A stretch of 64,000 nt of DNA from Geothrix sp. (GTDB lineage Bacteria > Acidobacteriota > Holophagae > Holophagales > Holophagaceae): NCBI GenBank assembly GCA_030824075.1, contig JAVBYJ010000020.1:1-64000 (forward strand), given 5' to 3'. The position numbers and the translations under genes are program-made. Below are positions 26,895 to 35,602 of this stretch, in pieces (the stretch's first letter is position 1; each line of letters begins with the position of its first letter). The notes beneath the pieces are model-generated. The model had not been told where the DNA came from. It was given only the letters and a program-made list of their open reading frames with translations, and did not search any database.

Positions 26895-29637
26895 CGGGAA
26901 GGAAGTCATCTGGAATTCGCCCTGGGGTTCGCTGGGCGATCTTGCCACCGCCAGTTTCATGGTTGCCGCGCTCTCCGGCGCGGCGGTCGCGGTGCCGTTC
27001 AATCCTGCGGATGGCTACGGCTCCATCGCCACCATGCTGTTGGCCAACCCGGCCGGAACCTTCTTCAGAAACCTCCACTATTGGACAGGTCAGGCCTGCT
27101 TGATCCTGACCGTGCTGCACATTTGGGATCACTTGAAGGCTTCGACCGAGCAGCGGGTTCGTCGTGGCGTTTGGCTTCGGCTGTCCCTAACCCTGCCGCT
27201 GCTGGTTTTCATCATGTTGTCGGGCTTCATGCTGCGTGGTGATGCGGACGCGCGTCAGGCCCTGCGGATCGTCACCGAAGCTATTTCCCGCGTTCCCCTG
27301 GTGGGATCCGGCCTAGCGACCTTTGCATTCGGGGTCGGAGGGCGACTCGATGTGGTCTATGTGCAACATGCCGCCACGGCCACCATCCTGGTCTGGCTCT
27401 TCATCATCGAACACGCCCGCCGAGTTTGGCCCAGGCTGAACGCCTTTCTGAGCGTCCTGCTGACGGCGGGGGTCCTCTCCCTTTTCATCTCTCCGGGGCT
27501 GCACGACGGCCTCGACCCCATCATCAAAGGCCCCTGGTACTTCCTGGGTCTTCAGGAAATCCTGCACTGGACGCCCTGGCCTCTGACCGTGGTCCTCGGA
27601 GGGGCCCTGTTGGTGGCCGGGTTCTACGGGATCCGACACCTTGGGACGAACGGGGTGGTCAGGATGAAGGGGTTGCTTCTGGTTGGCCTCGCCCTCTACC
27701 TGGGCCTCTGCGGCGTGGGAGCCCTGCTCCGCGGTCAGAGCTGGACCTGGGATCCTGCCTGGCCTTCCGGTCCCGGCGATTTGAAGGTCGGTTGGGTGTT
27801 TGCCCCGGCTCAGGAAGCCCCGTCCCCCCTGCCTCTGGTGATGGGGCGACCCGAAGGCTGTCTGGTCTGCCACCCGGGTGTGACCGGACTGGGGAATGCC
27901 CACCGGCCTGAAGCCATCGGCTGCGCGTCGTGCCACGGCGGGGACACGCTCTCTCTTAACAAGGCACGCGCCCATGCCGGGATGATCCTGATCCCTGGCA
28001 ACCTCGCGACGGCGTCCCGCACCTGCGGGACTGCCGAGTGCCACGGTTCGATCATCCCCAGGGTGGCGCAGTCCCTGATGACCACCATGCGAGGCGTGGT
28101 GGAGATCAATCGGCAGGTCTTCGGAGCAGCTGCCGGCACCAAGGAGAAGGAACCGGGCCACATTCAGAAGCTAGGCCATTCCTCTGCGGACACTCATATG
28201 CGGCAGCTCTGCGCCTCTTGTCACCTGGGCATCCCCAAAACTGAGTTGGGCCCCATTGAGGACGACTTCCATCACGGTGGTGGGGGCGGCTGCCTGGCTT
28301 GTCATCTCAATCGTACCCGGATAGCCCTCGAAGCCCTCCGGACCTACCAGCACCAGAAACTGGCTGGCAGTGCCACTGCTCCCAAGGTCCATCCCAGCCT
28401 CGATCTGCAGGTGGGCAACGGCAAATGCTTCGGCTGTCATAGCCGCTCGGGGCGGATCTCCACCAGCTACGAAGGCTGGCACGAGATGCACGAACCGCCG
28501 CCCGCAGTCCCTGATCCCAGGGATCCCCGCTACCGGGTGCTGGCCGACGAACGCGTCTTCGAAAGGGCGCGCTCAGACATTCATCAGCAACGCGGGCTCG
28601 AATGCGTGGACTGCCACAGCTCCACCGAGGTCATGGGAGACGGCAAAGCCCACGCCCGCAAAAGCACCCAGGTGCGTCTCCTGTGCGTGGACTGTCACGC
28701 GCCTGCCGGGTCCAGCCTTTCCATGATTCCGGCTTCACGGCTGGATCCCGAATCGCGCCGGATCCTGGCGCTGCGCCGATGGCCAGGGCCCGCACCGAAA
28801 CAGTTCATCCAGACCCGAAAGGGCGATGCCCTGGTCAACGGCGTGCTGGAGGAATCGACCGGAAAGCCCCGGCTCATGCTCAAGCGGGATGGGCTGCGCA
28901 AGGAACTGAAGCCGACCGCCCAGGTCTGCGTGGAAGGCGCCGGTCATGCCCGGCTTTCCTGCGGCAGTTGCCACACGGCCTGGGCGCCTACCTGCACGAC
29001 TTGCCACACCTCCCGCGATGAGAAGGCCCTGGCCTATGACTGGATCAAAGGAACAGAGTCCCCCGGCAAGTGGAAGGAACAAGGTGGCCCCTTCCTGGCG
29101 GATCCCCCCACCCTGGGAATCAGAGAGACACCCTCAGATCCTGCGAATCCCCGAGGCGTGATCGAAACATTCGTACCAGGCATGGTCCTGACTCTGGCGC
29201 TACCAGGCCAATCGGGCCCCCCGCTCTTCCGCCGGCTGTATGCCCGCATCGAGCCCCACACGACTCAGAAGGGTTCCCGGTCCTGCACCTCCTGCCACAA
29301 CAACCCCGTAGCCCTCGGCTACGGTCGTGGGGATTTGCGGTATGAGAGGACGCCCCGGGGCGGGCGTTGGACATTCAGGCCCGCCGCGGAAGTCCACCCA
29401 GCTGACGGCCTGCCGGCAGACGCCTGGATTCCCTTCCTGGGTACACGCGGCGGCATGGTGTCGACTCGGGAAGATGTGCGGCCTTTCACCCTCGAAGAAC
29501 AGCAACGGATTCTCCGCGTCGGAGCCTGTCTCACCTGCCACGACGAACGCTCCCCCGTCATGCGGAACTCCGTTCGAGCTTTCGATAAGCGCCTCGCTCA
29601 GCACAGTCCCCGGTGCCTCATGCCTGTGTGGAATTGA
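26881..29637 (+). CDS. Cytochrome b fused to a C-terminal multihaem cytochrome c domain
   Basis: This 918-residue protein joins two modules. Residues 1-310 form a bc1/b6f-type cytochrome b: haem ligands His66/His80 (spacing 14) and His163/His178 (spacing 15, as in b6), then subunit IV-like helices with GPWYFLGLQEILHW near the quinol site. Residues about 327-887 hold eleven CXXCH motifs (first CLVCH at 327, last CLTCH at 883) and one CX4CH (CGTAECH), so up to 12 covalent haems. Together with the Rieske protein this would be a quinol oxidase module that hands electrons straight to its own haem chain instead of to a separate cytochrome c1. The domain order and haem number are visible; the electron acceptor is not known. 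It could also work in reverse at high potential. Confidence 0.88.
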   Translation: MSEPSGKEVIWNSPWGSLGDLATASFMVAALSGAAVAVPFNPADGYGSIATMLLANPAGTFFRNLHYWTGQACLILTVLHIWDHLKASTEQRVRRGVWLRLSLTLPLLVFIMLSGFMLRGDADARQALRIVTEAISRVPLVGSGLATFAFGVGGRLDVVYVQHAATATILVWLFIIEHARRVWPRLNAFLSVLLTAGVLSLFISPGLHDGLDPIIKGPWYFLGLQEILHWTPWPLTVVLGGALLVAGFYGIRHLGTNGVVRMKGLLLVGLALYLGLCGVGALLRGQSWTWDPAWPSGPGDLKVGWVFAPAQEAPSPLPLVMGRPEGCLVCHPGVTGLGNAHRPEAIGCASCHGGDTLSLNKARAHAGMILIPGNLATASRTCGTAECHGSIIPRVAQSLMTTMRGVVEINRQVFGAAAGTKEKEPGHIQKLGHSSADTHMRQLCASCHLGIPKTELGPIEDDFHHGGGGGCLACHLNRTRIALEALRTYQHQKLAGSATAPKVHPSLDLQVGNGKCFGCHSRSGRISTSYEGWHEMHEPPPAVPDPRDPRYRVLADERVFERARSDIHQQRGLECVDCHSSTEVMGDGKAHARKSTQVRLLCVDCHAPAGSSLSMIPASRLDPESRRILALRRWPGPAPKQFIQTRKGDALVNGVLEESTGKPRLMLKRDGLRKELKPTAQVCVEGAGHARLSCGSCHTAWAPTCTTCHTSRDEKALAYDWIKGTESPGKWKEQGGPFLADPPTLGIRETPSDPANPRGVIETFVPGMVLTLALPGQSGPPLFRRLYARIEPHTTQKGSRSCTSCHNNPVALGYGRGDLRYERTPRGGRWTFRPAAEVHPADGLPADAWIPFLGTRGGMVSTREDVRPFTLEEQQRILRVGACLTCHDERSPVMRNSVRAFDKRLAQHSPRCLMPVWN

Positions 29638-29673
29638 CGCGGGGAGTGCGGTCCTTCCTTAGCCGTACGCACC

Positions 29674-29714
29674 GAGATCCGTTCAGACCGCCATGGGCGC
29701 CCTGAACGGATCTC
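29674..29714. terminator. Terminator between convergent cytochrome and small-protein genes
   Basis: A perfect 13-bp stem (GAGATCCGTTCAG at 29674-29686, complement at 29702-29714) with a 15-nt loop lies 37 bases after the cytochrome stop and 79 bases after the small-protein stop on the other strand. It probably serves both. Confidence 0.75.
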
Positions 29715-29792
29715 TGCGCACTTCCCTCCATCTCCATTTCCAGCTCAGGTCCCAGTTGGCTCACTGGGCTGAGAACCGGATACCACGGATCC

Positions 29793-30092
29793 TTAGCACC
29801 CTGCGGCAGCAGTGCTCTTGTCAAAGGTGATGGATTGCCCTTCCTTCAGTTCGCTGGCCTTGGGCGAGGAGAGGGTCACCGAAGCACCGGATACCTCGGT
29901 GATCTTGCCGTTGTACTTGTTGTTGATCTTCACCATGGAGCCTTTCTTGGCCCAGGGCGCCAGGGCCCCGTCCACCTTCACCACCACGGCCTTGTCCTTG
30001 ATCGTGACCACGGTGCCTTTGCTGGCGGCGGCCAAAGCGAACGTGGCGCCCACCAGGGCCAAGGCGAGGGAGACTGCAATGCGCTTAAACAT
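29793..30092 (-). CDS. Small secreted protein of unknown function
   Basis: The 99-residue product has a clear signal peptide (MFKRIAVSLALALVGATFALAAA) and a mature part of about 75 residues. The mature part has alternating charged and hydrophobic residues that suggest a small all-beta, SH3-like fold (VVTIKDKAVVVKVDG, KGSMVKINNKYNGKITEVSG). It ends in a single cysteine. I do not recognise a family. It is the last gene after the porin, 45 bases downstream, in the second molybdoenzyme region, so a periplasmic accessory role is possible. Confidence 0.65.
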   Translation of the reverse strand: MFKRIAVSLALALVGATFALAAASKGTVVTIKDKAVVVKVDGALAPWAKKGSMVKINNKYNGKITEVSGASVTLSSPKASELKEGQSITFDKSTAAAGC

Positions 30093-30137
30093 GGGTTTTC
30101 TCCAAAATGGGGCTGGTTCCGGAAGGATTGGAAGGGC

Positions 30138-31469
30138 CTAGAGAACGAACTGAAGCATCATCCTGTAGGTGTTGTAGGAGGAAATCTTGGGCGTGGTTCC
30201 AGCCACATCCCCGATCAGGTTCGTGGGCGTATTGAAATCGGTCTTCAGGTATTCCACGGTGAAGCGCACATTCTGGCCGTGCATGTAGTAGTTGACGCCA
30301 GCACCCGTCTGCTTGATCCGCTGCCCGGTCACGCCCAGGAGGAAGGCCACACGCCAGTTCTCCGCGAGGACGTAGGGCTGGATGAGCCCTTCCTTGCCCA
30401 CGGTCATGGGCAGGAGGTAGGCGCCCTTGATGTAGTTGCCTTCCTTCTGCCCGTTAAGTCCGCCGATGCTGGCGAGCAGGTCGCCGGGGTTCTTGTTGGT
30501 CAGGTAGGCATTGTTGAAATCGTTCTTGAGATACTGCCCCGTGAGGGTGAAGGTGCCGATTTTAGCCGTGGGGTATTCGAACAGGAAGTCCCCGGCGATG
30601 GCCTTGTAATCCACCGTGTAGCCGTTCTGGATGACGCCCGTGTTGGTCACGTTCTTATACACGGCTGAGGGCTGGTAGGCGATGCCACCACCGATGGTCA
30701 GGATGGTGGATTGGCCAAGGTAGCTGCCGGCATAGCCCGAACCCGGTTCCGCATCCAGGAACGCATAGGCCACACGACCCACATATTCCAGGCTGTTCTT
30801 CGGCTGCATGGAGGACCTGTAGGTCGTTCCGTTGAGGGGGTTGACCGCCGCGGTGTAGCCCTCGCGGCCCTGGAAGGCGCCCAGGGAATAGGACAGCTTG
30901 TGGTCGAAGAAACCGCCCCAGGCCACGGCGCCCATGTCGCGGCTGAACTTGGCCGGAGAGCTGCCATAGGCGGTATAGACGAACATGGACCGATCCTGGG
31001 TCAACGGCGCAAAGCAGTCATCCAAGTTGGCGCGGGTCAGGGGCAGCTTGGTGAGACCGATCTTGAAGTGGAGGGCATCACTCAGGTCCGCCGTCACATA
31101 GGCATCGATGATTCGGACATCGCGATCGTTCGGATCGGTGTCCTGGCCGGAGACGCCATAGCCGAGGGAACCCTGCTTCGTGGTGCCGGTGGCCCCGCAG
31201 GACTGCCACTTGAAGCCCCACACATCGTCAAACTTGCCAGAGAGCGTGAGGCGCAGCCGCTGGAAGTGGATGTCATTGCGGGAACCCCGATTGTCCGCAC
31301 CAGCTCCCAGATCAGTGGTTTCCGAGAAGACTTGGCCTTTGAGGCTGATGTCGATGTTCTTGACCCAGTCTGGAATCTCACCGGCCTTGGCCACCGTGCA
31401 GAAAGAAAGGGAAGTCAGGGCAATGGCGCCGCCGACCAGAACTCGAGTTCCCTTTGCGAGTGCGCTCAT
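30138..31469 (-). CDS. Outer-membrane porin (OprO/OprP-like)
   Basis: The 443-residue protein has a signal peptide followed by a beta-barrel sequence with features of the phosphate-selective porin O/P family: DWVKNIDISLKGQVF, RSRNDIHFQRLRLTLSGKFDDVWGFKW, and a C-terminal MLQFVL ending in a hydrophobic residue pattern. It probably lets anions cross the outer membrane. The start at 31469 has AAAGGAG upstream. A 36-nt repeat shared with the promoter region of the molybdoenzyme gene lies 104 bases upstream, which argues for common LysR control and a role in supplying the reductase substrate. Confidence 0.8.
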   Translation of the reverse strand: MSALAKGTRVLVGGAIALTSLSFCTVAKAGEIPDWVKNIDISLKGQVFSETTDLGAGADNRGSRNDIHFQRLRLTLSGKFDDVWGFKWQSCGATGTTKQGSLGYGVSGQDTDPNDRDVRIIDAYVTADLSDALHFKIGLTKLPLTRANLDDCFAPLTQDRSMFVYTAYGSSPAKFSRDMGAVAWGGFFDHKLSYSLGAFQGREGYTAAVNPLNGTTYRSSMQPKNSLEYVGRVAYAFLDAEPGSGYAGSYLGQSTILTIGGGIAYQPSAVYKNVTNTGVIQNGYTVDYKAIAGDFLFEYPTAKIGTFTLTGQYLKNDFNNAYLTNKNPGDLLASIGGLNGQKEGNYIKGAYLLPMTVGKEGLIQPYVLAENWRVAFLLGVTGQRIKQTGAGVNYYMHGQNVRFTVEYLKTDFNTPTNLIGDVAGTTPKISSYNTYRMMLQFVL

Positions 31470-31526
31470 GGGTACTCCTTTGTGGATGGGGGTTGTGGGG
31501 GAGTGGGGATCATTCAAAGAAGATTC

Positions 31527-31543
31527 ATTGATCTGCTATCAAT
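31527..31543. promoter_or_regulatory. Dyad with LysR-type T-N11-A geometry upstream of the porin
   Basis: ATTGAT-CTGCT-ATCAAT is a perfect 6-bp inverted repeat with a 5-nt spacer, 58 bases upstream of the porin start. It contains T-N11-A, the minimal pattern of LysR-type sites. It lies between the 36-nt repeat and the porin gene. Confidence 0.45.
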
Positions 31544-31572
31544 CCATCCTCAATGTGGGCGACGCTCGGAGC

Positions 31573-31608
31573 GAAGTAAATTGAATGGTTCTCATGGGGT
31601 CCATAACA
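31573..31608. promoter_or_regulatory. 36-nt repeat, copy A (porin promoter)
   Basis: This element begins GAAGTAAATTGAATGGTTC and ends CATAACA. Thirty-one of 36 bases equal copy B at 35540, in the same orientation. Copy A lies 104 bases upstream of the porin start, copy B 128 bases upstream of the molybdoenzyme start. I take both to be binding sites for the adjacent LysR-type regulator. Confidence 0.65.
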
Positions 31609-31631
31609 GTTCGTGATGGCCTGAATCCGGT

Positions 31632-32459
31632 TCATCCGACCGTGTTCTGGCCAGGGTCGGAACCACCTCGTGCGGGAGGGACCGCATCCTCACTGGACCT
31701 GCGCTGATGGAGCCAGATTTCATCTTCCAGCTTCACTTCCCGCCACCACTTGAAGTGATGCGAGTAGGCGAACAACTCATTGACCGTTCCCGTAATCATC
31801 GAGAAGAAGGCGGGTTTCTCCTCCGGGAACACCGCACCCATGTAGACATGGACGATGAGCCCGCACACCACCACTCCCACGGTCACAAAGTGGATCAGGA
31901 CGGCCCATCCCACCGCAGCCGTGCCGAACAGGTGGAAGGCCATGATGAGGCCCGTCAGCATGATGATCGGAAGCATGGCGTAGACCATCAAGGCGAACAG
32001 TTTCTGACCAGCGTTGTAGATGCCCTGGGGTGGTAGAGGTTCCTTGGACCGGCCGAGGATCCCCAGCACCCGGATTCGCAGCCACTGGAAATCATCCCGG
32101 TCGAGGGCGATTTCCTTCTGGAGCACCTCCTTGGTCAGATAGGTTTTCCCTCCGAAGAGGCCGTAAGCCAGGAACACGACGATCCACACCATTCCGACGG
32201 TCAGATGCGCTCTGAGCAGGTTCGACCTCGGGCCAAACAGTCCCTCCACCAACTCCAGGAACCACATGGGCACCACCCGGAAATGGGGCGATGACACCAG
32301 GGCCAAACCGGTCATCAGCTCCAGCCCCCAGACCATGGCATTGAACCAATGAAGCAGCATGATGGCGATGTGGTGTTTCTTGATGTGCCGCTGTTCCATG
32401 GCCTCCGCCTGTTCAGCGGTGAGCGGCAAGGGATGGGTGGGGATCGCGCTAGTCTTCAT
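31632..32459 (-). CDS. FdnI-type cytochrome b subunit of the second molybdoenzyme
   Basis: The 275-residue membrane protein has four main helices. Histidines in HWFNAMVW, RAHLTVG, IHFVTVG and VHVYMG fit the four ligands of two b haems in the formate dehydrogenase gamma/PhsC family. The block YNAGQKLFALMVYAMLPIIMLTGLIM is highly typical. It exchanges electrons with the quinone pool for the A and B subunits coded upstream. The start overlaps the B-subunit gene by 11 bases. This anchor type contrasts with the haem-free NrfD anchor of the first locus. Confidence 0.88.
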   Translation of the reverse strand: MKTSAIPTHPLPLTAEQAEAMEQRHIKKHHIAIMLLHWFNAMVWGLELMTGLALVSSPHFRVVPMWFLELVEGLFGPRSNLLRAHLTVGMVWIVVFLAYGLFGGKTYLTKEVLQKEIALDRDDFQWLRIRVLGILGRSKEPLPPQGIYNAGQKLFALMVYAMLPIIMLTGLIMAFHLFGTAAVGWAVLIHFVTVGVVVCGLIVHVYMGAVFPEEKPAFFSMITGTVNELFAYSHHFKWWREVKLEDEIWLHQRRSSEDAVPPARGGSDPGQNTVG

Positions 32460-33180
32460 GTTCCTTCTCCCCGATCCTGAGTTGCTGGAAGAACGCCGCA
32501 GCCTGTCCCAGGAAGGTCATGGCCACGGCCCCGATCACCAGGGGCTTGGCGGCCCTTTCCCAGAGCACCCCCGCCACCGGCAGCTTGGGAGGGCGGGGCG
32601 GATAGCTGGCCATGACCAGATCCACCTGCTCCCGCTTGCCCAGGTAGTAGACATTCGGTCCCACGGCAATTTCTGGAGTATCCCGACGGCTCGCGCCCTC
32701 GGAAAAGACCATCCGGAAAACCTCGCTGTTGCGGTCATCCAGGTCTCCAAAAAACTTGGCGTTCGCTGGGCAGGTGGTGACGCAAGCCGGTAACTGTCCA
32801 CGCTCCAACCGGGGTGAGCAGAAATCGCACTTGTCCACTTTCTTGATGACCGGGTTGATGAAGCGAGCCTCGTAGGGGCAGGCCTCGACACAGAATCCGC
32901 AACCGATGCAGACATCGCGGTTCACCTGGACAATGCCCTTGGCATCCTTGGAGGTGGCCGCAGATGGACAGGCAGGCACGCAGGGCGCGTCGTCACAATG
33001 GGCGCACTGGGCCACCAAGGTGCCCGCCACCAGCTTCGGGAACGTGCCCTTGATGGGCGTCTTCCTGATCTGGGTGCGGGAGAGACCGGCAGGCACCTCC
33101 CATTCGGCGTTGCAGGAGGCCGTACAGGCTTGGCAGGCGACGCACTTCCTTAGATCAGTGACCATGGCATACCGGGTCAT
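32449..33180 (-). CDS. 4Fe-4S ferredoxin subunit with C-terminal membrane helix
   Basis: The 243-residue B subunit has four 4Fe-4S motifs: CVACQACTASC near residue 13, CAHCDDAPCVPAC near 60, CIGCGFCVEAC near 90, and CDFC...CVTTC near 115-130. A hydrophobic helix near the C-terminus (PLVIGAVAMTFLGQAAAFF) resembles the anchor of formate dehydrogenase beta subunits and is absent from the B subunit of the first locus. It links the Mo subunit to the cytochrome b. It starts nine bases after the catalytic gene stop. Confidence 0.87.
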   Translation of the reverse strand: MTRYAMVTDLRKCVACQACTASCNAEWEVPAGLSRTQIRKTPIKGTFPKLVAGTLVAQCAHCDDAPCVPACPSAATSKDAKGIVQVNRDVCIGCGFCVEACPYEARFINPVIKKVDKCDFCSPRLERGQLPACVTTCPANAKFFGDLDDRNSEVFRMVFSEGASRRDTPEIAVGPNVYYLGKREQVDLVMASYPPRPPKLPVAGVLWERAAKPLVIGAVAMTFLGQAAAFFQQLRIGEKEHED

Positions 33181-33189
33181 GGCGTCCTC

Positions 33190-35412
33190 CTAGTTCTGGT
33201 TAGCGAGGGCCAAGGGACGCACGAAATTCACGCGCATGCCTGTGCCCCCCATCAGGGGGTCCACCTTGACGCGGCTCATCAGGTCCGTATCCGAGGCACC
33301 TTTTCCACCAGCTCGGGTCAGCAAGCGCGAACGCTGGCCAAATCCATGGACGACATAGGCGCAATCGCTGCGGATCCCCTCTGTAACCTTCAGACGGATG
33401 GGCAGGCTCTTGGTCCCGTCTGCATTTTCGAGAACCACCTTTTCCCCATCCTTGAGACCGAGCGCTTGAGCTGCCTGAGCGGCAAGCCACACCTCGTTCT
33501 CGGGCATGAGCCCGTGCAGCATCTCATTGTTCTCGGTACGAGCGAAGGAGTGGACGGGGGCACGTCCATAGATCAGGCGGAAGAACCCCTTGGGTGGATC
33601 CTCCACCGGGGTGTAGCGGGGGAGCGGGTCGAAGCCGAGCTCCTTGAGCTTTTTGGAGTAGAGGTGGATCTTCCCGTTCTCAGTCTCGAAGAGAGGTTCA
33701 CCCGCCGCCACCCGGTCCTCCAGGTAGGGACGGCCTGGAAACTTATGGGCGCCTCGAGTGCGCAGCTCGGCCAGGTTGAGCTCCATGGGCTCCGTGATGC
33801 CTGCCAGGTGTTCTTCGGGACTCGCCCATGGGAAGAAGGCCTCCAGCCCGAGCCGAGCCGCCAACTGCTTGGCAATCCACCACCCCGGTTTTGATTCATA
33901 CATGGGGTCACAGGCGGGGAATCGTACCGCGATGAAGGGCTCCTTGGCCGTTTCGGCGATGGTGGGAGCGTCATACCGTTCGAGGTAGGTGGCCTCGGGC
34001 AGCACCAGATCGGCATAGAGGACCTGATCCACGGGCATCACATCCACCACCACCAGGAGGTCCAGGGACTCGATGGCCTTGAGGGTGCGCTCCGGCTGGG
34101 GGATGCTCTGCAGCACATTCTGGCCGTACACGATCCAGGCCTTGATGGGGTAGGGTTGGCTTGAAACCGTCGCATCCACGAGGCCGTTGGTGATACCCAG
34201 ATCCTTCGACCCCAGGGGAAATTTCGTGCCCGCACCGTCTGCCCGGCCCCTTTCGGATTCCGGAAAATCGGGAACCTCGAACCCTCCCCTGGGGATTGAA
34301 GTTGAGAGGAATATCCCGCCCTTGCGACCATAACTACCGAGCAAGGCTGTGAGAATCGCCATGGCCCTCGATCGCTGGGTGTCATCCCCATACCAGGTGA
34401 CATGCCGGCCAGGATGCACCACCACAGCCGGTTTGGCCTGCCCCATGGCCCGGGCGGTGTCCCGGATCTGGGCGGCCGGAAGCTGGGTGATCTCTTCCGC
34501 CCATTCCGGCGTGAATGTTTCCACGTGCGCCGCAAGCTCCGCAAAACCCTCGGCGTACTTGCGGATGTAGTCCTGGTCGTACAGGCCTTCCGCGATCAGC
34601 ACATGGATCCAGGCCAACAGCAACGCTAGATCGGTACCCGGGCGGATCGGCAGCCACCAGTCCGCCTTCTCAGCGGCTGTGCTGAACCTGGGATCCACCA
34701 CCACCAGCTTCGCCCCACGGGCAAGGCCCTTGGCGAAGGCCGTGATCTGGCTGGTGAAAACGTTTTCGCCGAGGTGGCTGCCGATCAGCACCACCAGCTT
34801 GGCTTCTTCGAGGTCCACCGGCTCGGGAGATCCAAGCCCTTTGCCGAACGTCAGCGCGTAGCCCACTTCCCGAGGCCCCCGGCACTGCGCGAAGGCAGGC
34901 TCGGCACTGTTGGGCGTTCCATAGGCTTTCATCAGGGTGTGAAAGAACGATGCGCTGACCCCATGCGGGAAAAACGCCACACTTTCCGGCCCATGTTCCT
35001 GCTTCAGGTTCTTGAGCTTGTTGGCCAGGAAATCCAGCGCCTCGTCCCAGGAAACGCGCTTGAATACGCCTTCCCCGCGCTTGCCGACCCTCATCAGGGG
35101 CCACTTGAGGCGGTCCCGATCGTAGAGCAGACCCGTGCCAGCATTGCCCCGGGCGCAGAGGCGCCCCTGGGTCATGGGGTGGTCAGGGTTCCCCTCCACC
35201 CGAAGCACCTTCCCATCGGCGACGCTTGCCAGCACACCGCAGCGCCAGAAACACATTTCACAGATGGTGGCGATCTTCTTGACCCGCCTGGTCCCGCGCC
35301 AGCCGGTGGGATGAGCCTGGGCCTTCAGGGGTCTGGCCATTCCCGTGAGGCCGGCCACGCTCGCAACCCCCACTGAACCCATAAATCCGCGCCTGGTGAT
35401 GGTCCGCTTCAT
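33190..35412 (-). CDS. Second molybdopterin oxidoreductase catalytic subunit (PsrA/PhsA-like)
   Basis: The 740-residue protein has a twin-arginine signal (TRRGFMGSVG). Its 4Fe-4S cysteines are 51, 54, 58 and 86 (CX2CX3CX27C), and the likely Mo ligand Cys177 is in FAQCRGPREVGYALTFG. It belongs to the same broad family as the 1783 gene but differs clearly in sequence. Partner subunits are of the formate dehydrogenase/PhsC style. Sulfur compounds, or another oxyanion, could be the substrate; formate is less likely because the active-site context is PsrA-like. The start at 35412 has a purine-rich site (GGTGGGA) upstream and places the TAT motif at residue 7. No chaperone gene is adjacent. Confidence 0.82.
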   Translation of the reverse strand: MKRTITRRGFMGSVGVASVAGLTGMARPLKAQAHPTGWRGTRRVKKIATICEMCFWRCGVLASVADGKVLRVEGNPDHPMTQGRLCARGNAGTGLLYDRDRLKWPLMRVGKRGEGVFKRVSWDEALDFLANKLKNLKQEHGPESVAFFPHGVSASFFHTLMKAYGTPNSAEPAFAQCRGPREVGYALTFGKGLGSPEPVDLEEAKLVVLIGSHLGENVFTSQITAFAKGLARGAKLVVVDPRFSTAAEKADWWLPIRPGTDLALLLAWIHVLIAEGLYDQDYIRKYAEGFAELAAHVETFTPEWAEEITQLPAAQIRDTARAMGQAKPAVVVHPGRHVTWYGDDTQRSRAMAILTALLGSYGRKGGIFLSTSIPRGGFEVPDFPESERGRADGAGTKFPLGSKDLGITNGLVDATVSSQPYPIKAWIVYGQNVLQSIPQPERTLKAIESLDLLVVVDVMPVDQVLYADLVLPEATYLERYDAPTIAETAKEPFIAVRFPACDPMYESKPGWWIAKQLAARLGLEAFFPWASPEEHLAGITEPMELNLAELRTRGAHKFPGRPYLEDRVAAGEPLFETENGKIHLYSKKLKELGFDPLPRYTPVEDPPKGFFRLIYGRAPVHSFARTENNEMLHGLMPENEVWLAAQAAQALGLKDGEKVVLENADGTKSLPIRLKVTEGIRSDCAYVVHGFGQRSRLLTRAGGKGASDTDLMSRVKVDPLMGGTGMRVNFVRPLALANQN

Positions 35413-35539
35413 GGATTCCCACCTTTCCTCAAGGTCCTGCACCGACCCCGGCAGATTGGCTCAGGGCACCGGGATTGGAACTTCGGTCACATCAGACCGT
35501 CCAGCCCTGGACCTCTTTGATTCTTGACCTCATCGTAGG

Positions 35540-35575
35540 GAAGTAAATTGAATGGTTCGCATGACCTACATAACA
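35540..35575. promoter_or_regulatory. 36-nt repeat, copy B (molybdoenzyme/LysR divergent promoter)
   Basis: Copy B of the element described at 31573. It lies in the divergent region between the molybdoenzyme gene (start 35412, minus) and the LysR gene. It covers the ATG at 35552, an apparent upstream LysR start, which suggests that this stretch is regulatory rather than coding. Confidence 0.65.
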
Positions 35576-35602
35576 AACGGTCATGGGCCTCGGGGAGCGA
35601 CC

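Noticed and set aside
35552-35602. N-terminal 17 codons of the longest LysR reading frame
   Set aside because: They fall in the 36-nt element that also occurs upstream of the porin gene as noncoding DNA, and a better ribosome binding site precedes the TTG at 35603.
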